DNA of 64,000 bases from Anthostomella pinea (taxonomy: Eukaryota; Ascomycota; Sordariomycetes; Xylariales; Xylariaceae). Within the stretch, counting starts at the first letter, position 1. Each line of letters begins with the position of its first letter. Made by a program: the position numbers and the translations under genes. Positions 11,837 through 24,531 of this stretch are shown piece after piece. The stretch is taken from contig CAUWAG010000019.1 in assembly GCA_963556695.1 (NCBI GenBank), positions 434,001 to 498,000 of the forward strand, read 5' to 3'. The notes beneath the pieces are model-generated. The model was not told where the DNA came from and made no database searches. It saw nothing but the letters and a program-made list of their open reading frames with translations.

Positions 11837-14421
11837 GTGCCAGAAATGGACGTGTTGTACCTCAAATCGGCAGATACCGGCAGTAATTCACTTCTTCTGC
11901 GCGCGACCGTCCGTCAAGGGGGCCGCGGCAAGATAAATGTTGTCACACTGCTCGATTCTGGGTGTACAGCACTCTCTTTTATGGACAACACCTTTGCGCG
12001 AGACTATAACTTCGATATTTTATGCCTCCCCAAGCCGAAACAGCTACGCCTTACCGATGGCGAACGAAAAAACAACGTCACTGAATTCGTCGCTGTGACG
12101 ATGGAGGTAGATAGCCACATAGAAACGCTTCTCTGCTTCCTCACAGACCTTGGCAACAAGCACCCTTTGATACTTGGCTTTCCATGGCTTTGTACGCATA
12201 ATCCCGTGATCGACTGGCGAACATGCGAAATCACGTTTTGTTCTAAGTTCTGTAACAGTAACTGTTTTCATATACGACCTGCACAAGTTAGAGGCGGCCG
12301 CAAGGCTCCAAATCCCAGCCAGAAGAGAAGGAAGGTCAGGTTTGCAGACACAGTCGAGCTGCGAGACTGCTCACTTAATGACCTGAAGATCTCCTTTATC
12401 ACGAATTTTGCTTGGTTCTGTCAAAAGAAAGGCGTCACGATTTTGAGGATTACTGTTGAGCAACTAGAACACGCGAATTTACCAGACCTTGAGCCCCCCG
12501 ACCTTGACGAGTGTGACCTCTGACGGATCTTTGCCACTGAGGGCATAACTGAGGAGCACAAGGCGAGACTAGATGTGCGATACCACGCGTTTGTTGACGA
12601 CCTGTTCGACAAGCATTTTATCAACAGGGTCACAGACAAGGATATTGAGAAATACCTCAAGGGAAAGAAGCCCGCGACTGTGCAAGAGATCAAGAAGAAG
12701 CTGCCACCAGATTACCACGACCTTATCAACTTATTCCTGCCCTCCAAAGCGACGAAGCTACCTAAACACAGATCATACAACCACTGTATCGACATCGAGC
12801 CCGGCAAATCTATCCCCAGCTCGAAAACGCGCCCCATGTCCCAATCCGAACTCTGAGTAGTGAAGAAATATCTCGACGATAACATGCAGAAAGGCTTTAT
12901 CCGTCCCTCTCGATCCCGATCTGCGGCACCTCTTCTTTTGGCACAAAAGCCGGGCGGCGGCGTGCAAGTCTGCATTGACTATCGCGGCCTCAACAACGTC
13001 ACTATCAAGAACAGATACCCTCTCTCCCTCATCTGCGAGACCCTCGACGCCCTGTACACCTCTAAGGTCTTCTCCAAGCTCAATGTCATCGCGGTGTTTT
13101 ATAGCATACAAATTGCGGAAGGAGACGAGTGGAAGACGGCATTCACCACTAGATTTGAACTCTACGAAACCCTTGTGACCCCCTTTGGCCTTTGCAACGC
13201 CCCTTCGACCTTTCAACACTACATCAATAACACTCTGTACGAGTTCCTCGGCTAATTCGCGTCTGCATACCTCGACGATATCCTGATCTACTCTAAGGAC
13301 TTGAAAGAGCACAAGGAGCACGTCCATAAGGTCCTGGAGGCCCTGAGAGAAGCCGGCCTCCAGGTGGATATCGACAAGTGTGACTTTCACACCACGAAGA
13401 CCAAGTATCTCGGCCTTATTATTTCCACTGACGGCATCAGCATGGACCGGGGCAAGGTAGCAGCACTCCTGGAGTGGGAGAGTCCTTGCAATGTAAGGGA
13501 TCTCCAGAGGTTCCTTGGCTTCGCGAACTTCTATCGTAGGTTTATTCGGGGATTTTCATCTATTGCGAGACCTCTCACGGGTCTCCTCAAGACCTCTGAA
13601 CGATGGGACTGGGCTGCCCACTGCAACACTGCTTTTCAGAAGCTGAAGGAATCTTTTACACGAGCCCCCGTGCTTTCGTACTTCAGTCCGGCAAGGCGAA
13701 CAGTCGTTGAGACGGATGCCTCTGACTGGGCGATTAGAGGAGTTATCTCGCAGTATGACGACACAGGTGACTTGCACCCCGTTGGATATTACTCCTCTAA
13801 GCACACGCCAGCCGAGGCAAACTACGAGATTTACGACAAGGAACTGCTGGCGATCATCAAGTCACTAGAGGAATGGCGTCCTGAACTCCAAGGGTCCGAC
13901 GAGCCGTTTGAGATAGTCACGGACCACAAGAACCTGCAGTACTTTATGTCACCCAAGCTCCTAACACAAAGGCAGGCCCGTTGGGCCGAGTTCCTCAGCC
14001 AATTTAACTTCCAGATTGTCTATAGGAGCGGCAAGCAGTCTGTCAAACCAGATGCCCTGAGCCAGAGACCTGGGGACACTTCGACCTCAAAGTTTGATAC
14101 CACTGACTCACGAGTAGCAGCAAGGCAGGAGATACTCCTCCCAGAAGCGCGGATATCTCTAGGGATGGCAGAGCGTCTCTGCATGGTAGATACCTCCGAG
14201 GACCTCGACGACCTCATCAACGCGGCATACAGCACTGATCCAATGACGAAGAAAGTCGTGAAGGCGCTGTTACGATCAAGGAGATGGCCTAAAGTCGTGA
14301 AGCGGTACATGAACGTACCTTTCGGCGACTGCGAGTTACGAGATAGCCGTGTTTTTTATAAAGGCAAGCTCTTTATCCCTGAGAATTATCACCTGTGCTC
14401 TCAGATTCAATATCGCACGTA
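11837..14421 (+). pseudogene. Gypsy I pol: protease, RT and RNase H, broken
   Basis: A single frame with three or four stops carries a retropepsin-like site (VTLLDSGCTALS), the RT core (VCIDYRGLNN; FGLCNAPSTFQHYIN; AYLDDILIYSKD) and RNase H (VVETDASDWAIRGV; YDKELLAIIKSLEEW; VTDHKNLQYFM). Stops at about 12521, 12854 and 13253 fall in conserved stretches. For example, TAA replaces an expected CAA just before the YLDD box. The frame then enters the left end of the Fot1-like transposon at 14422. The order PR-RT-RH before integrase defines Ty3/gypsy rather than copia. Confidence 0.88.
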
Positions 14422-14510
14422 CCATCCGACCCCCCGAACCGGCACACCCCCCCAACCGGCACAGCCAAACCCCACAATCACCACCAAAAGTCCCCTTACT
14501 CACTTACACG
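14422..14510 (+). repeat. Left terminal inverted repeat of the Fot1-like element
   Basis: Pairs with 16566-16655 over nearly its whole length, with a few mismatches in the C-rich centre. It contains CCGGCACA twice, a possible subterminal transposase-binding repeat. Confidence 0.9.
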
Positions 14511-14693
14511 GATTACAGCCCTTTTGAGGGTATCTAGACTTTCTTTAGATGGTTAAATAGCCCTTTTCTTGGTGTTTAGCGGAATGTAGATTATTTAATT
14601 ACTGGGCCATCGGTATCGGCATTTAGCAGCCTCCGTGCCCCGCCCTTAAATGCAAATTTGCTGTAGAATTCTCTCTGTGAGCCCCTGTCCCTC

Positions 14694-16502
14694 ATGCACC
14701 ACAGCATCCTGAAGCCAGCCACGATGCCTCCGCCCACGTATACAGAGGATGATGTGGTGGATGCCTACCTAGACGTCACAGATAATGGCATGTCCGTGAG
14801 AAAATCCAGCCAAAAATACGGCGTCCCGGCCAGCACGCTGTCAGCACGCATAAGGGGGAGAGGGACTAAAACGGAGGCTCACACCACCGAGCAGAGAATT
14901 TCTCCCGAGCAAAAAAGCAAGGTAGCAGCCTGGATATTGCGCCAAGAGACTTTGGGGCTTGCCCCTTCTCACTCAGCCGTCAGGGAAATTGTGGTAGAAC
15001 TCCTAAAAAGAAAGGGGGATTTCGCACCACTTGGGAACCACTATATGGACAGCTTTAAACGACGCAACCCTACCATTCAGACTAAAATCGGCAAGCGAAT
15101 GGAATCCGCTCGGTTTAAGGGGTTTACCCCTAAGTCTGTGAACTGGTTCTTTAACATCTTGGAGGACTACGGCTGGGTGAAGCCAGAAAATACGTACAAT
15201 GTCGATAAGGGCGGCATCATGTCGGGTTTTGGTAACTCTTTCGAGCCCCCTACCCTCACAGTTAACTAACTACCCTTATAGGCATCGATTCCCTAGTTCT
15301 GGGAAGTTCTGAGACGAGGAAAGCTTTCCTAAAGAGCCCCCAGGGCCGCTCGTGGACATCTTTCATTGAGACCATTTTAGCTACCGGTAGAGTACTCAAA
15401 CCAGGCTTGATTTTCAAGGGAAAAGATCTTCAAGCGCAGTGGTTCCTTGAGGAATTCCAGAAGATAGCCGACTGGTACTATATAACGTCGGAAAACGGCT
15501 GGACCAGTAACGATATCGCCTGCCAATGGCTTGAGCACGTTTTCATACCACAAGTAGATAAAATTCGTGGCCAGGAGCAGTGGGAACCAGTCCTTTTGAT
15601 CCTAGATGGCCATGGTAGCCATACCTCCGTACGTACACCAATTTTTTCTATTTTATTTACTGGTTATTTAATTTATTCCGATTTAAACAGCAACTGACTG
15701 TAGAAAGGACGAATTTATGATGCGGTGTTATTTTGCCAACATCTTGCTATGCTTTTTCCCAGCACATACCAGCCATGGAATGCAACCACTGGATAACGGC
15801 CCCTATAACGCCCTCAAGTCCTACTACCAGAGATTCCTCACCCAGTTAAATTCTCTGACTGATTCCTCTCCTGTTAACAAGATCAACTTTATCCGCTGTT
15901 ATAGCAAGGCAAGGGACATGGCGTTTACGCCAAAAAACATCCGCTCGGGCTTCCGAGTAACGGGGTGCTACCCAATTAGCCGCAAAAAGTGTCTAAACCA
16001 TCCAGAAATCCAAGAAGACAAGCAGAAGACCCCCGAGCCGGAAGAACAGGAAGACTCGGAGCCGGAGGACCAACAGACCCTTACCACGAGCCGGCAAATC
16101 CGGGATTTCGGGAAGAACCGATCCCCAGCCACTCGGCTGAAGTTCCGGAAGATCTCCCATGCCTTTGAGAACCAGGAGACGGAGCTGGCCATAAAAAACC
16201 AGAAGATCAGGGCCCTGGAGGCTGAACTGGAGCGGCTACGGCCCAAGAAGAGAAAGAAGATACTAAATCCCAACAAAAAGTTCATGACAATGGTAGAAAT
16301 ACTAGCCCAGGGTGGTAATCCATTAGTTCCGGTTACTGTAGAGTCTTCTTCTTCTTCTTCAGAGTCGGAGGTTGTTGAAGACGGGGTGGAGGAGGACGAG
16401 GAGGTTGCGGACGCTGAGGAGGCTGTAGAAGCCCCTGTTGCAGAAGCCCAGATGACTAGATCTGGGCGGTCAATCCGGGCGCCGGCTAGATACGTCGATT
16501 GA
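14694..16502 (+). CDS. Fot1/pogo-type DDE transposase with two introns
   Basis: Transposase that would cut and paste the surrounding element at TA sites. The reading frame becomes continuous if two introns are removed. The first, 15232-15281, runs GTAACT...TAACTAAC...TATAG. The second, 15633-15690, runs GTACAC...AAACAG. A donor at 15629 is possible but loses the frame. Exons 14694-15231, 15282-15632 and 15691-16502 give 566 aa (556 from the second ATG at 14724). The N-terminus is a Psq/CENP-B-like helix-turn-helix (MSVRKSSQKYGVPASTLSAR). Candidate catalytic acids are YNVDKGG, LDGHGSHTS and QPLDNGPY. The C-terminus is charged, with a serine run and an acidic tract. No stop remains after splicing, so it may be active. 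Confidence 0.85.
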
Positions 16503-16565
16503 GCAGCCAAAACACCACAGAATGATAATTTTGCTGATTTTTTCGACCCTATACAGCCTCAAATG

Positions 16566-16655
16566 CGTGTAAGTGAGTAGGGGGGTCTTTTGGTGGTGGT
16601 GGCGGGGTTTGGCTGTGCCGGTAGTGGGGGTGTGCCGGTTCGGGGGGTCGGATGG
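16566..16655 (-). repeat. Right terminal inverted repeat of the Fot1-like element
   Basis: Reverse complement of the left repeat at 14422-14510, with the TA duplication immediately outside at 16656-16657. Confidence 0.9.
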
Positions 16656-17987
16656 TATGCGCTACCTGCCAGTGGTCACCAGGGTGAAGCCAAAACGATT
16701 AAGCTAATCAAGCGGGAGACTATTGGTGGCCAGGGATGTACAGGGAGATCGGAGGCTTTATCGGCGCCTGCCACACATGCCGGAGAGCAAAAGGACTGAA
16801 GGAGAGCCCCCAGGGCCTCTTACACAGCTTGACAGTACCTTTCAGACCCTGGGCAAGCATCTCTATTGACTACATCACCGGCTTACCTGAATGCATACGG
16901 CACGGAGTTGTCTACAGACACATCCTCGTGATAGTTGATCGCTTAACAAAGATGCGCCACTTCGTACCGGTTGATAAGCTGGATGTTGACACGATGGTCG
17001 ACGCGTTCATCCACAGGGTGTTTTTCCTCCACGGTGCCCCCAAATTCATCACTTCCGACAGAGGACTACAGTTTGTTTTACAGTTCTAGGAACGATTAGC
17101 AGAACGTCTGGGCGCCAGGCTCAAACCCTGGTCTGCGTATCATCCCTCCACAAACGAGCAGACAGAGATCATGAACGCCGTTCTGGAACAATACCTCCGG
17201 ATCTACATCTCGCTCGATCAGGACGATTGGGTGGACCACTTGCCCCTTGCAGAGTTCGCCTTGAATAACGCTGTTTCCAGTACTACGAGGTTTTTCCCGT
17301 TTTTCGCCAACCATGGATGGAACCCACGGCTCGGCATTGAACCCCCTTCACCAAGGCCACCCAACTTGTCCAGGGACGAGGCTTGAGAGTGGGACAAGGC
17401 TAATAAACACGCTGAGCTCATGAAGGACCTGCTGGAGGAGCTTTGTCACAATATGGCCAAGGCACAAGAAGATCACGCGCACTACTCAAAGGCCAGGCGC
17501 GGCGATGCCCCCGTGTACGAGGTGGGAGATATGGTATGGCTGAGCTCTGAGAATATCGTCACCCAGAGACCCTCCAGGAAGCTGAGCGACAAGTGGCTTG
17601 GTCCATTTGCGGTATCACAAACGTACAAGCGGGCGTGCGCTCTTGAGCTTGACGGGCAGTTTAATGGCATCTTCCCTGTGTTCCACCATTCACTTTTGCG
17701 ACCCGTTGAGCAGCCACGGACCCAGGCACAAGTCGAGATCAACAAGGACTCCCAGGACGACCAGAAGGGACTCATCATCGTCCCAGATGACAGAGGACAC
17801 CTCCAGAGGAAGTGGGTATTCATCAGAGTGACTGACAGCTTTCTGGATAAAAAGGAAGGATTCCAGTACCGAATCGAGTGGCAGGATGGGACTACATCGT
17901 GGCAGCCAGCTCGCAACCTCCAGGGATGTCACTGGATCATTCACGAGTTCCATTGATTGAACAAGGGTAAACCAGGACCCCCGTGGT
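16656..17987 (+). pseudogene. Gypsy I integrase and chromodomain, broken
   Basis: Continuation of Gypsy I pol after the Fot1-like insertion. It shows an HHCC-type integrase zinc region (CHTCRRAK), the core ([30 protein letters not shown]) and a C-terminal chromodomain (YRIEWQDGTTSWQPARNL), which in chromoviruses directs insertion to certain chromatin. Stops occur at 17089, 17384 and 17954, and a one-base shift lies near 16715. Past the 17954 TGA the frame stays open up to the Gypsy II insertion, then resumes at 35031 as WYRKKEALEQRDWHERR and on to a TGA near 35172. Confidence 0.85.
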
Positions 17988-18201
17988 TGTCACGGCGAGC
18001 GTACTGAGGAGATGGAACATGGCCAGCAGCAAGCAGCTATTACTCTATTGACGAGAATATCAAGACTAGAGAGGAAAGGAAGAGAGAGAGAGAGATAGGT
18101 ACAGTGGGAGGTTGCCCCTTTAAGGGGATCCTCTAGTCAGATCCTTCCCTTATTGGAAAGTATCCACTTGTCATGTGGGAAGGTCTGTACAGGCTGTCAC
18201 A
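17988..18201 (-). repeat. Gypsy II 3' LTR
   Basis: 214 bp, read on the plus strand as TGTCACGGCGAGCG...AGGCTGTCACA. It differs from the other LTR (34814-35025) at about ten positions plus a GA indel. A G-run (C-run on plus, 18204-18217) lies directly inside it and fits the polypurine tract. Confidence 0.9.
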
Positions 18202-18336
18202 CTACCCCCCCCCCCTTATTAAAATCGGTTTATGACAATGATTTCTTCTGAGTTCTCTTTACTCTTTGTGCAGAGCCTCTTACAGGCAGGTTGTCTTCCT
18301 TATGATCAGTTAGGTCCTGATTATCAGTAGCAGCCT

Positions 18337-21300
18337 TTATCCATTGCTGTAACCTTTAGGGGGACCTGGCGTCTTGGGATTTGCGTCATGGAACTCTTTG
18401 ACGCGTACAGCCGAGTTTCTAAAGTTAGCTGCTAGGTACCACATCGGGTCAGGATCATGACCTGTCCATTCAGCCTGGTACTCCAGCTTGCCCCGGGTTA
18501 GGCGGGAGGATAGAATCTTGTTAACTTCCCACTCAGGAACCCTATCCACATCGATGGGCGGCGGTGGAGGGATCACCTGACCTGGGACAGGGTCATGTAG
18601 TGACCGTACTAAGCGGCTTGCATTGATGACCCGATGAGCGTTTATCCCAGGGGGTAAGTCAATCTCAAAGACGTTCTTATTGATCTGTTTGATAACCCGA
18701 TATGGTCCCATATAGGGTTTGTCCAATCCATCATTTGGGCGGTCAGTACGCCATGCTCCTTTGCGTACATATACCATATTGTCTGGCTTCCAGTCAATTA
18801 ATCGTCAGGACTTGTCAGCCTGCTTCTTGTACTTTGCTTGTGCCTTAAAAAGGTTGGTTTTGGCCCATGTCACGGCCTGTGCCCGGCGTTCAGCAAACTC
18901 TTGAGCATCTGAACGGCTTAGCCGCTCTGTAATAGGCGTCTTTCTTGAGAAGGGACTGCGTTTATTCCAGTCAAATATCATAATTGGAAGAAACCCCAGT
19001 TCAACCTCAGCTGGAGATAAGCCGGTACTTGCATGAGATTATATGGCATAGGCAAAATCCAGACAGGGCAGTAATTGAGACCAGTCATCCTGAAAGTGGC
19101 TTATAAAGGGTCAGAACTTGGTCTGGAGGAACTGGTTAATGATCTCTGTCTGACCATCCGTCTAAGGGTGCTCTGTAGTAGAGCGGCGTAGGTCTATCCC
19201 TATGAGCTTGGCTAGTTCATCTGAAAAGGCAGCAATGAACTGGGGACCACGGTCTGAAGTCATAGTCTCAGGGGTGCCATAGACCCTCCAAGGTCCATTG
19301 AAGTATAAGGTGGCAAGGTCCTTGGCTGTACATGTCTTATATGTCGGAATAGACCACGGGCGTTTGCCTAGTTGGTCTACCACCATATAGATCGTGTCAT
19401 AGCCTAGCTTGTCTTTTGGCATAGTCTTAAAGTCCATAGAGACATGTTGCTAAGGACGATCTGGTATAGGCAGAGGTTGTAGCAAGCCGGCTGGCTTGAG
19501 ACGGGAATTGCGGCCTCTGCCACATTCTGGGCAATGAGCGCAATAGCGGTCTATAAAAGCACCCATACCTGGCCAGGAATAACGCTCTGCTATTAAGGCA
19601 CGTATCTTGTTTTGGCCAGGATGTGCACGGGAAGGTAGTCTGTGAATCTCATTACAAAGTCGTGTGTGTAGGTGCCCCTCATCAGGCACCACAAGGCGTC
19701 CCTTTTTTAACAACAAGCCATCAACAAGACTGTAACCCTGCTGACTGTGTTTGGCTTTTTCCCGCTCAAGGAATAGGGTCTCTAAAGAGCGATTGGCTGT
19801 TAAAATAGCATCAATAAGCTGAACACCCTTTAAAGAACCGTCAGGGTCCTGGTTGTTGGCTTCCAAGGTGGCCACAATGGCACATACCAGGTTGTCCTCT
19901 GGACTAGGTGACGGGTCGGTCACAGGCAGGTCAACAGGTCCATTGAACCTTTCAATAGATAGGAGGATCTGGCGGCGACTTTCATCCTTGATGGCTTTTT
20001 GTGTAGCCATATCTATAGCTTTCCGTGATAGAGTATCAGCTATCAGGTTCTCTCTACCTGGACGGTAAGAGATGATGAAGTCCAGGCCCAAGATATCCTC
20101 ACTCCAGGCTGCTTATCAGGCATTAAGCTATCGCTTAGTGACAAAGTACTGGAGTGCCTAATGATCTATGAAAACAGGAAGGGGATGCTGAAGGGCAGTG
20201 AGCATGTGGTTCCATTCTCGCATGGCAAAAATAATTGTCAGTAATTCCTTATCATGGATGGGATAGTTACACTCTATTGTATTCATAGTTCGTGACAGAC
20301 AGGCCACTAGATGCCAGTTATCTTGCTTATCTTGTTGGGAGAGGGCTGCTGAGATTACATCATCGGAAGCGTCTGTTTCCAGCTTGGTAAGAGCTGCTTC
20401 CTTAAAATATGAGAGCAAGGGAGCTGAGCATAAGGCATCCTTTAGGTTGTCAAAGGCTCTCTGCTATTCCTTGGTCCATAGGTACTTGGCTGCCACAATA
20501 AGACGGTAAAGAGGTTTAGCTATTTTGCTAAAATTGTCTATAAACTGCCAATAAAAGTTACAGAATTCCAGGAAAGACTGTAATTTTTTAACAGTTCTAG
20601 GCTCTTCCCAGTCCCTTATAACAGCAATCTTAGCTTGATCAACTGATATGCCACTGGTTGATATTATATATCCCAGGAATTTTGTTGATATGACAGCAAA
20701 CTCGCTCTTCTTGATGTCAGCTTGGAGGCCAGCTTCACGGAGCTTCTAGAGGACCTTGCGGATGTGATCCCAGTGCTCCAATGGGTCTGCAGAAAAGATC
20801 AAGATATCATCACCATAGGCTGTATAGAACTCGTCCAGATATGGGAACAAGGCCTTGTTAATATACCGCTGGAAGGTACTTGGGCCGTTGCAAAGTCCAA
20901 AGGGGAACACCTTGTACTTGTACTGACTAAAGCGCGTGCGGAAGGTTGTGAGATCCTCAGAGGCCGGATCCATACGGATTCGGTGGAAAGCTGCCCTGAT
21001 ATCCAGCTTGGTGAATAGCTTAGCGCAAGACAGACGTTCCAAAGTTTTGCTGATTAGTGGCAGCGGGTAGCGGTCCTTTTTTGACTGAGCATTGAGCTCG
21101 CGATAGTTGACACAGAAACGCAAGCCTCTATTCGGCTTTTTGGCAAAGATAACAGGGGATCTATACTCTGCTGTACTAGGAACAATCCACTCCTTGCGTA
21201 AGTGTCCGTTAGATATTTCTTGAGAGCAATAAGGTGGTCAGCCTTCATGCTATATAAGGGGTGCAGGCGAAGAGTCTTGGCCTCTGGCTTGAGTTCAATC

Positions 21301-21620
21301 TTGTGGTCAATATCTTTGCGGAAAGGGGGTAACTCATTGCTTTCTGTCTTGGAAAAGACATCCATAAAATCTTGCGCTTCTGGGGGAAGTCTGCTGCATA
21401 GCAGGTGTTGAGTCTCTGAATTTTCCTTATCAATTAAGTAATCAATAGCTTGATCAAGCTCATATACCGAAAAGGAGAACACATCTCCATAACTGTGCCG
21501 TTGATGTTGCCGCTTCTGACGGTAATCAGCCTGTCTAAAGAAGGTACTGTTGAATGGTGCGCAAGCCACCGTGGCGTTCAGGGAGGTGGCAGTGCACCAA
21601 CAAGGCCAATAGGGCATTCT
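18337..21620 (-). pseudogene. Gypsy II pol: RT, RNase H, integrase, chromodomain, broken
   Basis: Minus-strand fragments in order. RT is at 21123-20746 (RFCVNYRELNAQSKKDRYPL; FGLCNGPSTFQRYIN; and YGDDILIF where YVDDIL or YLDDIL is usual). RNase H is at 20418-20158 (ETDASDDVISAALSQ; IHDKELLTIIFAMREW). The RNase H end and integrase zinc region are at 20091-19450 (YCAHCPECGRGR). The integrase core is at 19437-19162 (MTSDRGPQFIAAF). A chromodomain is at 18777-18337 (KLEYQAEWTGHDPDPMWYLA). The frame changes and stops between these blocks show decay. It differs clearly from Gypsy I pol, so it is another family. Confidence 0.87.
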
Positions 21621-21728
21621 TAAGCCACTTAGCCCATAGCAGGATTTTCACACAGACACAGTAACAAGGCTGATTACACCAGAATATATGTTTTCACCCA
21701 TCTAAAAGCCCGCATGCTCTGTTTGACA
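21548..21728 (+). repeat. Copia 5' LTR
   Basis: 181 bp. It differs from the 3' LTR at 32190-32370 at six positions by my count, five of them transitions. A diverged relic of the same LTR lies at about 60247-60326. Confidence 0.93.
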
Positions 21729-21869
21729 GTTATGAGCCCGGATTAGCGAGTGCGCATCTGACTGACGATTATTTTACAATTATATACATTCAAACCGACC
21801 GATTTCTCGTCATATTAGACCCACACCTGCGCGAAAGATACACGAAAACAACGCATACTTAACAACAAG

Positions 21870-24337
21870 ATGTCTACCAATATGAAGCAGAAGAAAACCA
21901 TACTAAACGATCAAAAGGACTGGGATCTCTAGTACGAAGACTTCATCAGCATCGTGCCACCTTCGATTTGGCTGGCGATCGATCCTAAAAACCAGAATCC
22001 CGACCCGCTGCTACTGCCTCCAAGGGCACTGACCTTTGATGATTTCAGAGCCGGCGCTCTCTCGTACTCGGCCCTGAATGCTGGCAAGAAGCAGCTGTAT
22101 TTGGAAGCCTCTCGTATCTACGAGAGAGAGAAGAAGGAATACAAGGAGCAAGAGACACAGATCCTAGATCTGAGAGAGCACATCTAGAGCTCCGTTTCAG
22201 CTGCCAAAATGATCCCCCTTCGAGCGAACAAATCCATTCGAGGCTGGCTAGTCGCCCTCGTTCGAACCACGAAGCCCTCCGCAACAGATACGGCCCGAAT
22301 GGTTACAGAGGCATACGAGCAAGTCGTTTACCCGAGATCAGCACTCAAGTCCGAAAAACAAGTCCTGACCTTCCTAAACGACTGGGAGAGGGTGATGGCA
22401 GATGCCACCTATCACAACATACCACACGTGATCGAACCTATGTTCTGGATCAAAGATTTTGCTGTTGCAATCCAGGGTTACGCACCAACCTTTGCAGACA
22501 GGCTCTATCTAGACTATGTCTATAATCATATGGGAGCACCTGATTATCTTGAGATCAGCCGACGTTTCCAGGCCTGGATCGCGCTCCAAGCAGCTGGCAG
22601 CCGAGCAGGCGCCAGAAGAATCCAGAGAGGAACTGCCTTGCAAGCCGAACAGCCTCAATTCGCGGGAGACCGGAGTCCTTCTACAGAGGATTTTCCAGCT
22701 GATCCAGCATCCAATCAGAGGCAGCAATCCAGAAAACGGGGACAGGCAGATACTGGTTCTGGAGGTCATCCGAATCAGAAGCCTAGGTGCCGTGGTTGCG
22801 AAGGTTTTGGTCATAACCTTGCCAATTGTAGATGTGTGATACTAGGTGACAGACCCCCCACGAGGAAGGCCATCCAAGTGTTTGGCAAGAAGATAAAGGA
22901 GAATTTAGACTTCGTAAAGGAGGTAATGAAGCTCAGAGACGAGCATTTCGCGAAGATGGCGAACGAGCAGCAGGCAGGAGACCAACACCAGAAGTTTGAA
23001 GATCGAGCGTGAGGATGCGTGGAGAGGAGATCCTGTAGTTCAAGGACACAAAAAGGAGAAGTCAACGAGGTCTACACGCATATTTTCCACTCGTTATACG
23101 ATTATCCACTCAGTTATTCGTCCATCCTTGACTCAGGGTCTACTCTTCACGTATTTAATGATCTCAGCCAATTTGAGAGCTTCAGGAAGGCTCCGCGAGG
23201 CCACTTTGTTGTAGCTGGCAACAGTGAGATCCCCATTCTGGGATACGGTGAAGTAAGCGTCAGGGTCACTTGGGGTAGTAGTACAGGTAACCTTATCCTC
23301 TCTGAAGTGGCTTAGTGTGCAGATTTCGCTTGCAATATTATCTCTTATGACCTCCTGAAGAAACGAGGGTACTACTGGGATACCAGGAAGAACACCATCA
23401 ACCGCAAAGACGGCTCCATCTTGGGAGAACTCTCCAAAATCTATGGACAGCGAATAGTCGAATACAACCCTTCTCCCATATACGAAGCAGCATTTCCTGC
23501 TGCTGCAAGACGCCTTCGAAGGCGAACAACTGCTACGAGACCAAATTTCAAGGGTACGGCACTCCAATGGCACCTTCGAATGGGGCATATCGGCCCTGAG
23601 CCTTTGAGGCAGCTCGGATTACAGTGCCGAGGCACTTCCTTGAGAGGCCCTCAAACACATGAGTACGAAGAGTGTGCGCGCGCCAAAGCATATGAGCTGC
23701 CCTCACGCAGAAATCCAGATCTTAAGGCTACAAAAGCCTTCTACCACATGAACATCTACTGGGAAGAGGTTAAAGAAGGTTACAACGGCGTAACGAGGAT
23801 AATGACTGCTGTTTGTAAGGCAACAGGTCTCGCGATCCCCTACTTTTGCTACGGAAAAACAACAGAAGAGAATGTCGCCAACGTTCAAGATCTAATCAAC
23901 TTTGCAAAGCGGCATCAGTTCGAGATCTGTATCATCAGAGCAGACAACGAGTTCTTCACCGCGATGATGGAGGATTTACTATACAAAGAAGGGATCATCC
24001 CAGAGCCCTCTGCTCCTCACACCCAAGCACAGACCGGGCGCGCCGAGAAGCAAGGTCACGTTGGTGTACAAAAGGCCAGGGCTATGAAAGGCAAGTTGCC
24101 GTATAACTTGTGGCCTGTTATTGTGGATGCTGCCTTTTATCTGTATAATTGCACTCCTCGCGCCATTTCGAAATAAAAGTCGCCATACGAGTGTTTCTAC
24201 AACCAGCTGACAGAGAAGGATGGCCTCGAAGGACCACGATCACCACAACTAGCCTATTTGCGAGCATTTGGCTGCAAGGCGTACGCTCTGAAGAAGGGCA
24301 GGAGAGTTAAAAAACGAGGAAAACCTGGCAAATTGTG
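21870..24337 (+). pseudogene. Copia gag-protease-integrase (5' part of gag-pol), broken
   Basis: All pieces share one frame from the ATG at 21870, so this was a single gag-pol ORF as in most copia elements. Gag has a zinc knuckle (CRGCEGFGHNLANC, about 22790-22830). The protease site is SILDSGSTLHVF. The GAG-pre-integrase region has WHLRMGHIGPE, and the integrase core has IIRADNEFF and QAQTGRAEKQG. In-frame stops occur at about 21930, 22185, 23010, 23313 and 24174. The frame is interrupted at 24337 by LINE-B and resumes at 29948. Confidence 0.85.
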
Positions 24338-24531
24338 TTTGTTTGTTTGTTTTGTATTTAACGTGGGGGTAGCTCCTCAGTAGTGCAAACCACGCCTCCC
24401 AGAGCCTCTGCATCGCAGGGTTGTGGAGGTCTCAAGATAATAAGTACAGTCAGTCCCGCTCACGGGCCCATCCCCGTTGTTGCGGCGGTATGACCTTGGG
24501 GTCATCCATCTGGTCCTTCAAGGAAGGCTAT

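Larger units (their letters stand above)
14422..16655 (+). mobile_element. Fot1/pogo-like DNA transposon, apparently complete
   Basis: A 2234-bp element with long terminal inverted repeats of about 89-90 bp (14422-14510 and 16566-16655). Both begin CCATCCGACCCCCCGAACCG when read inward. It is flanked by TA on both sides (14420-14421, 16656-16657), the known target duplication of Tc1/mariner-pogo elements. It lies between the RNase H and integrase parts of Gypsy I. Removing it with one TA rejoins the Gypsy I frame through LPASGHQGEAKTIKLIKR. It encodes one transposase. Confidence 0.93.

Noticed and set aside
18204..18217. C-run considered as a separate low-complexity feature
   Set aside because: Its position directly inside the Gypsy II 3' LTR explains it as the polypurine tract of that minus-strand element.
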